From Akkermansia muciniphila (GTDB taxonomy: Bacteria; Verrucomicrobiota; Verrucomicrobiia; Limisphaerales; SXTU01), in contig CAMBZO010000165.1 of NCBI GenBank assembly GCA_945872195.1, positions 1-6,251 of the forward strand: a stretch of 6,251 bases of DNA. Reading direction: 5' to 3'. The notes below the pieces were generated by a model. It was not told the origin of the DNA and did no database searches. It saw nothing but the letters and a program-made list of their open reading frames with translations. Positions 5,359 through 6,251 of this stretch are shown piece after piece. Position numbers and translations under genes: made by a program. Each line of letters starts with the position of its first letter. Position 1 is the first letter of the stretch.

Positions 5359-5802
5359 TCACCCGAGCCCCTGCTTGCGCTTCACAATCCACTCCGTGCC
5401 GAGCGTCTGGAGCGTCTTGGGCTTCAGCCATTTCTCGGCGAGCGGGAAGATGACGCGCTCCTCGCGGTCGAAGTGCTGGCGGGAAATGACGACCGCTCCG
5501 TGGAGGAGTTTCTTGGCCTTCTTCAAATCGCGGCACAAGCGCACCTGAGCGAGCATCGCTTCGATGTGCTCGTGCTCCGCGTGAATCGCCTCGTTCTGGC
5601 CGAGCTGGTCGAGACAATGGGCCAGCGGCTCCATGACGAGCTCGTCCTCCACCTTGCCGTGAGCCTCCTGCATGGCGTCGAGCACGCCGGCCAGCGCACG
5701 GACTTCGCCCAACGTCTTCAGCTTCGGGGTCGTGCGCTCCACGTAGTCGAAGAGGTTGTGGAAGACGACGTGTTCGGCGAGCAGGGCGTCGGTGATTTTC
5801 AT
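5359..5802 (-). CDS. Hemerythrin-like HHE cation-binding protein
   Basis: The 147-residue product is a single hemerythrin-like four-helix bundle. Candidate di-iron ligands lie in the expected helices: His11 and His15 in AEHVVFHNLF (helix A), His48 and Glu52 in AHGKVEDE (helix B), His74/His77 in IHAEHEHIE (helix C), and His110 and Glu114 in RQHFDREERVIFP (helix D). The last is the most typical block of HHE proteins, where the helix-D motif is followed by [IL]FP. Such cytoplasmic proteins bind O2 or act in NO, peroxide or iron stress; which applies here cannot be read from sequence. No fused signalling or membrane domain is present. The start ATG at 5802 opens directly into helix A, as in homologues; no Shine-Dalgarno is seen. 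It follows gcvP on the same strand, but the 144-base gap with two hairpins argues against tight coupling. The short basic tail after residue 125 is unremarkable. Confidence 0.9.
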   Translation of the reverse strand: MKITDALLAEHVVFHNLFDYVERTTPKLKTLGEVRALAGVLDAMQEAHGKVEDELVMEPLAHCLDQLGQNEAIHAEHEHIEAMLAQVRLCRDLKKAKKLLHGAVVISRQHFDREERVIFPLAEKWLKPKTLQTLGTEWIVKRKQGLG

Positions 5803-5848
5803 TGGCGTGTCAGACTGGCCGGGCTGGCTGGCTGTTCAATTGCGCGCG

Positions 5849-5870
5849 TGCCGGCGACTTGCAGTCGCCG
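5849..5870 (+). repeat. Hairpin repeat, left half of second inverted pair
   Basis: After TGC the sequence folds as arm CGGCGAC (5852-5858), loop TTGCA (5859-5863), arm GTCGCCG (5864-5870), a perfect 7-base-pair stem. The reverse-oriented unit at 5921-5942 agrees with it at 20 of 22 positions. It lies about 47 bases upstream of the hemerythrin start, so it could be in that gene's leader. Confidence 0.65.
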
Positions 5871-5920
5871 TCGGTGGGCCACAGCAGCACATACCCGCCT
5901 CAATGAATGAACCCACAACT

Positions 5921-5942
5921 CGGCGGCTGCAAGCCGCCGGCA
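5921..5942 (-). repeat. Hairpin repeat, right half of second inverted pair
   Basis: On the plus strand: arm CGGCGGC (5921-5927), loop TGCAA (5928-5932), arm GCCGCCG (5933-5939), then GCA. On the minus strand it reads TGC, stem, TTGCA loop, stem. The two differences from the unit at 5849-5870 form one compensated base pair in the stem (G-C here, A-T there). It begins 5 bases after the gcvP stop codon in the direction of gcvP transcription and may also act as a 3' hairpin for that mRNA. Confidence 0.65.
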
Positions 5943-5946
5943 AGGG

Positions 5947-6251
5947 CTACTGGTAGTTCTCCATCCCCACGCACGAGCATACGAGGTTGCGGTCGCCGAA
6001 GACGTTGTCCACGCGGGCCACGGGCGGCCAGAACTTGTAGTCCACGAGGCTCTTCACGGGGAAGGCGGCTTGCTCGCGCGTGTAGGGGCGGTTCCACTCG
6101 CCAGCGATTTGGTCGGCGGTGTGGGGCGCGCCTTTGAGAAGGTTGTTCGCCTTGTCGGCCTTGCCCGTTTCCACGGCGGTCATCTCGCCGTGGATGGCGA
6201 TCATCGCGTCGCAGAAGCGGTCCAGCTCGCACTTGGGTTCGCTCTCGGTCG
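5947..6251 (-). CDS. gcvP: Glycine dehydrogenase (decarboxylating), P protein, C-terminal 100 residues
   Basis: The minus-strand frame enters from the right edge and ends at the TAG at 5947-5949. The 100 complete codons read TESEPKCELDRFCDAMIAIHGE, then NNLLKGAPHTADQI, RPYTREQAAFP, KFWPPVARVDNVFGDRNLVCSC and the end GMENYQ. These are the well-known C-terminal blocks of GcvP (TESExxxELDRFCxAMIxI, APHT, RPYSRExAAFP, KxWPxVxRxDxxYGDRNLxCxC). GcvP is the PLP enzyme of the glycine cleavage system, which decarboxylates glycine and passes the aminomethyl group to the lipoyl arm of the H protein. The PLP lysine and most of the enzyme (usually about 950 residues) lie outside the window, so intactness cannot be judged; nothing visible is degenerate. 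An internal ATG at 6204 is not a start, because the frame and homology continue upstream of it. Confidence 0.95.
   Translation of the reverse strand, partial: TESEPKCELDRFCDAMIAIHGEMTAVETGKADKANNLLKGAPHTADQIAGEWNRPYTREQAAFPVKSLVDYKFWPPVARVDNVFGDRNLVCSCVGMENYQ

Noticed and set aside
5359..6251. gcvP and hemerythrin gene as a functional operon
   Set aside because: Same strand, but a 144-base gap with two stable hairpins and no known functional link; the other gcv genes are not visible.

Overview
This is a GC-rich chromosomal window with six protein genes and short gaps (the largest is about 167 bases; no gene-free stretch exceeds 300 bases). The suggested source is a Gram-negative bacterium of the Planctomycetota-Verrucomicrobiota-Chlamydiota group, most likely a Verrucomicrobiota member. 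This is an inference from four things: a formylglycine-sulfatase-family protein of the type abundant there, an SPII lipoprotein, starts without Shine-Dalgarno sequences, and short intergenic palindromic repeats. No rRNA or other phylogenetic marker is present to settle it.

Layout, left to right. (1) Bases 1-234, minus strand: the N-terminal part of a Trm112/UPF0434-like small protein that runs off the left edge. (2) Bases 402-1979, plus strand, divergent from the first gene: a large putative lipoprotein of unknown function. (3) Bases 1976-2039: a pair of inverted REP-like hairpins. (4) Bases 2096-2827, plus strand: pdxJ (pyridoxine 5'-phosphate synthase), intact and of canonical length. (5) Bases 2862-3722, minus strand, convergent with pdxJ: an exported alpha/beta-hydrolase with a twin-arginine-like signal. 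(6) Bases 3777-5240, plus strand, divergent from the hydrolase: an exported sulfatase-family protein whose formylglycine-precursor residue is Gly and whose usual active-site His is Asn, so probably a pseudo-sulfatase. (7) Bases 5241-5358: two arrays of a 7-base repeat (TTCAACK-like) and hairpins between convergent genes. (8) Bases 5359-5802, minus strand: a hemerythrin-like HHE protein. (9) Bases 5849-5942: a second inverted pair of hairpin repeats. (10) Bases 5947-6251, minus strand: the C-terminal 100 residues of glycine decarboxylase (gcvP), running off the right edge.

The genes do not form one pathway. pdxJ makes the B6 vitamer whose oxidised form (PLP) is the GcvP cofactor, but they are far apart on opposite strands and this is not evidence of co-regulation. 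The hydrolase and the sulfatase-like gene share a 54-base divergent spacer and both encode exported proteins, so they may be a small functional unit. No CRISPR array, tRNA, rRNA, transposase or phage gene was seen. The most notable items are the degenerate sulfatase active site and the two inverted hairpin pairs, whose stems differ by paired (compensatory) substitutions. I did not find evidence of a new multi-gene defence or mobile system.
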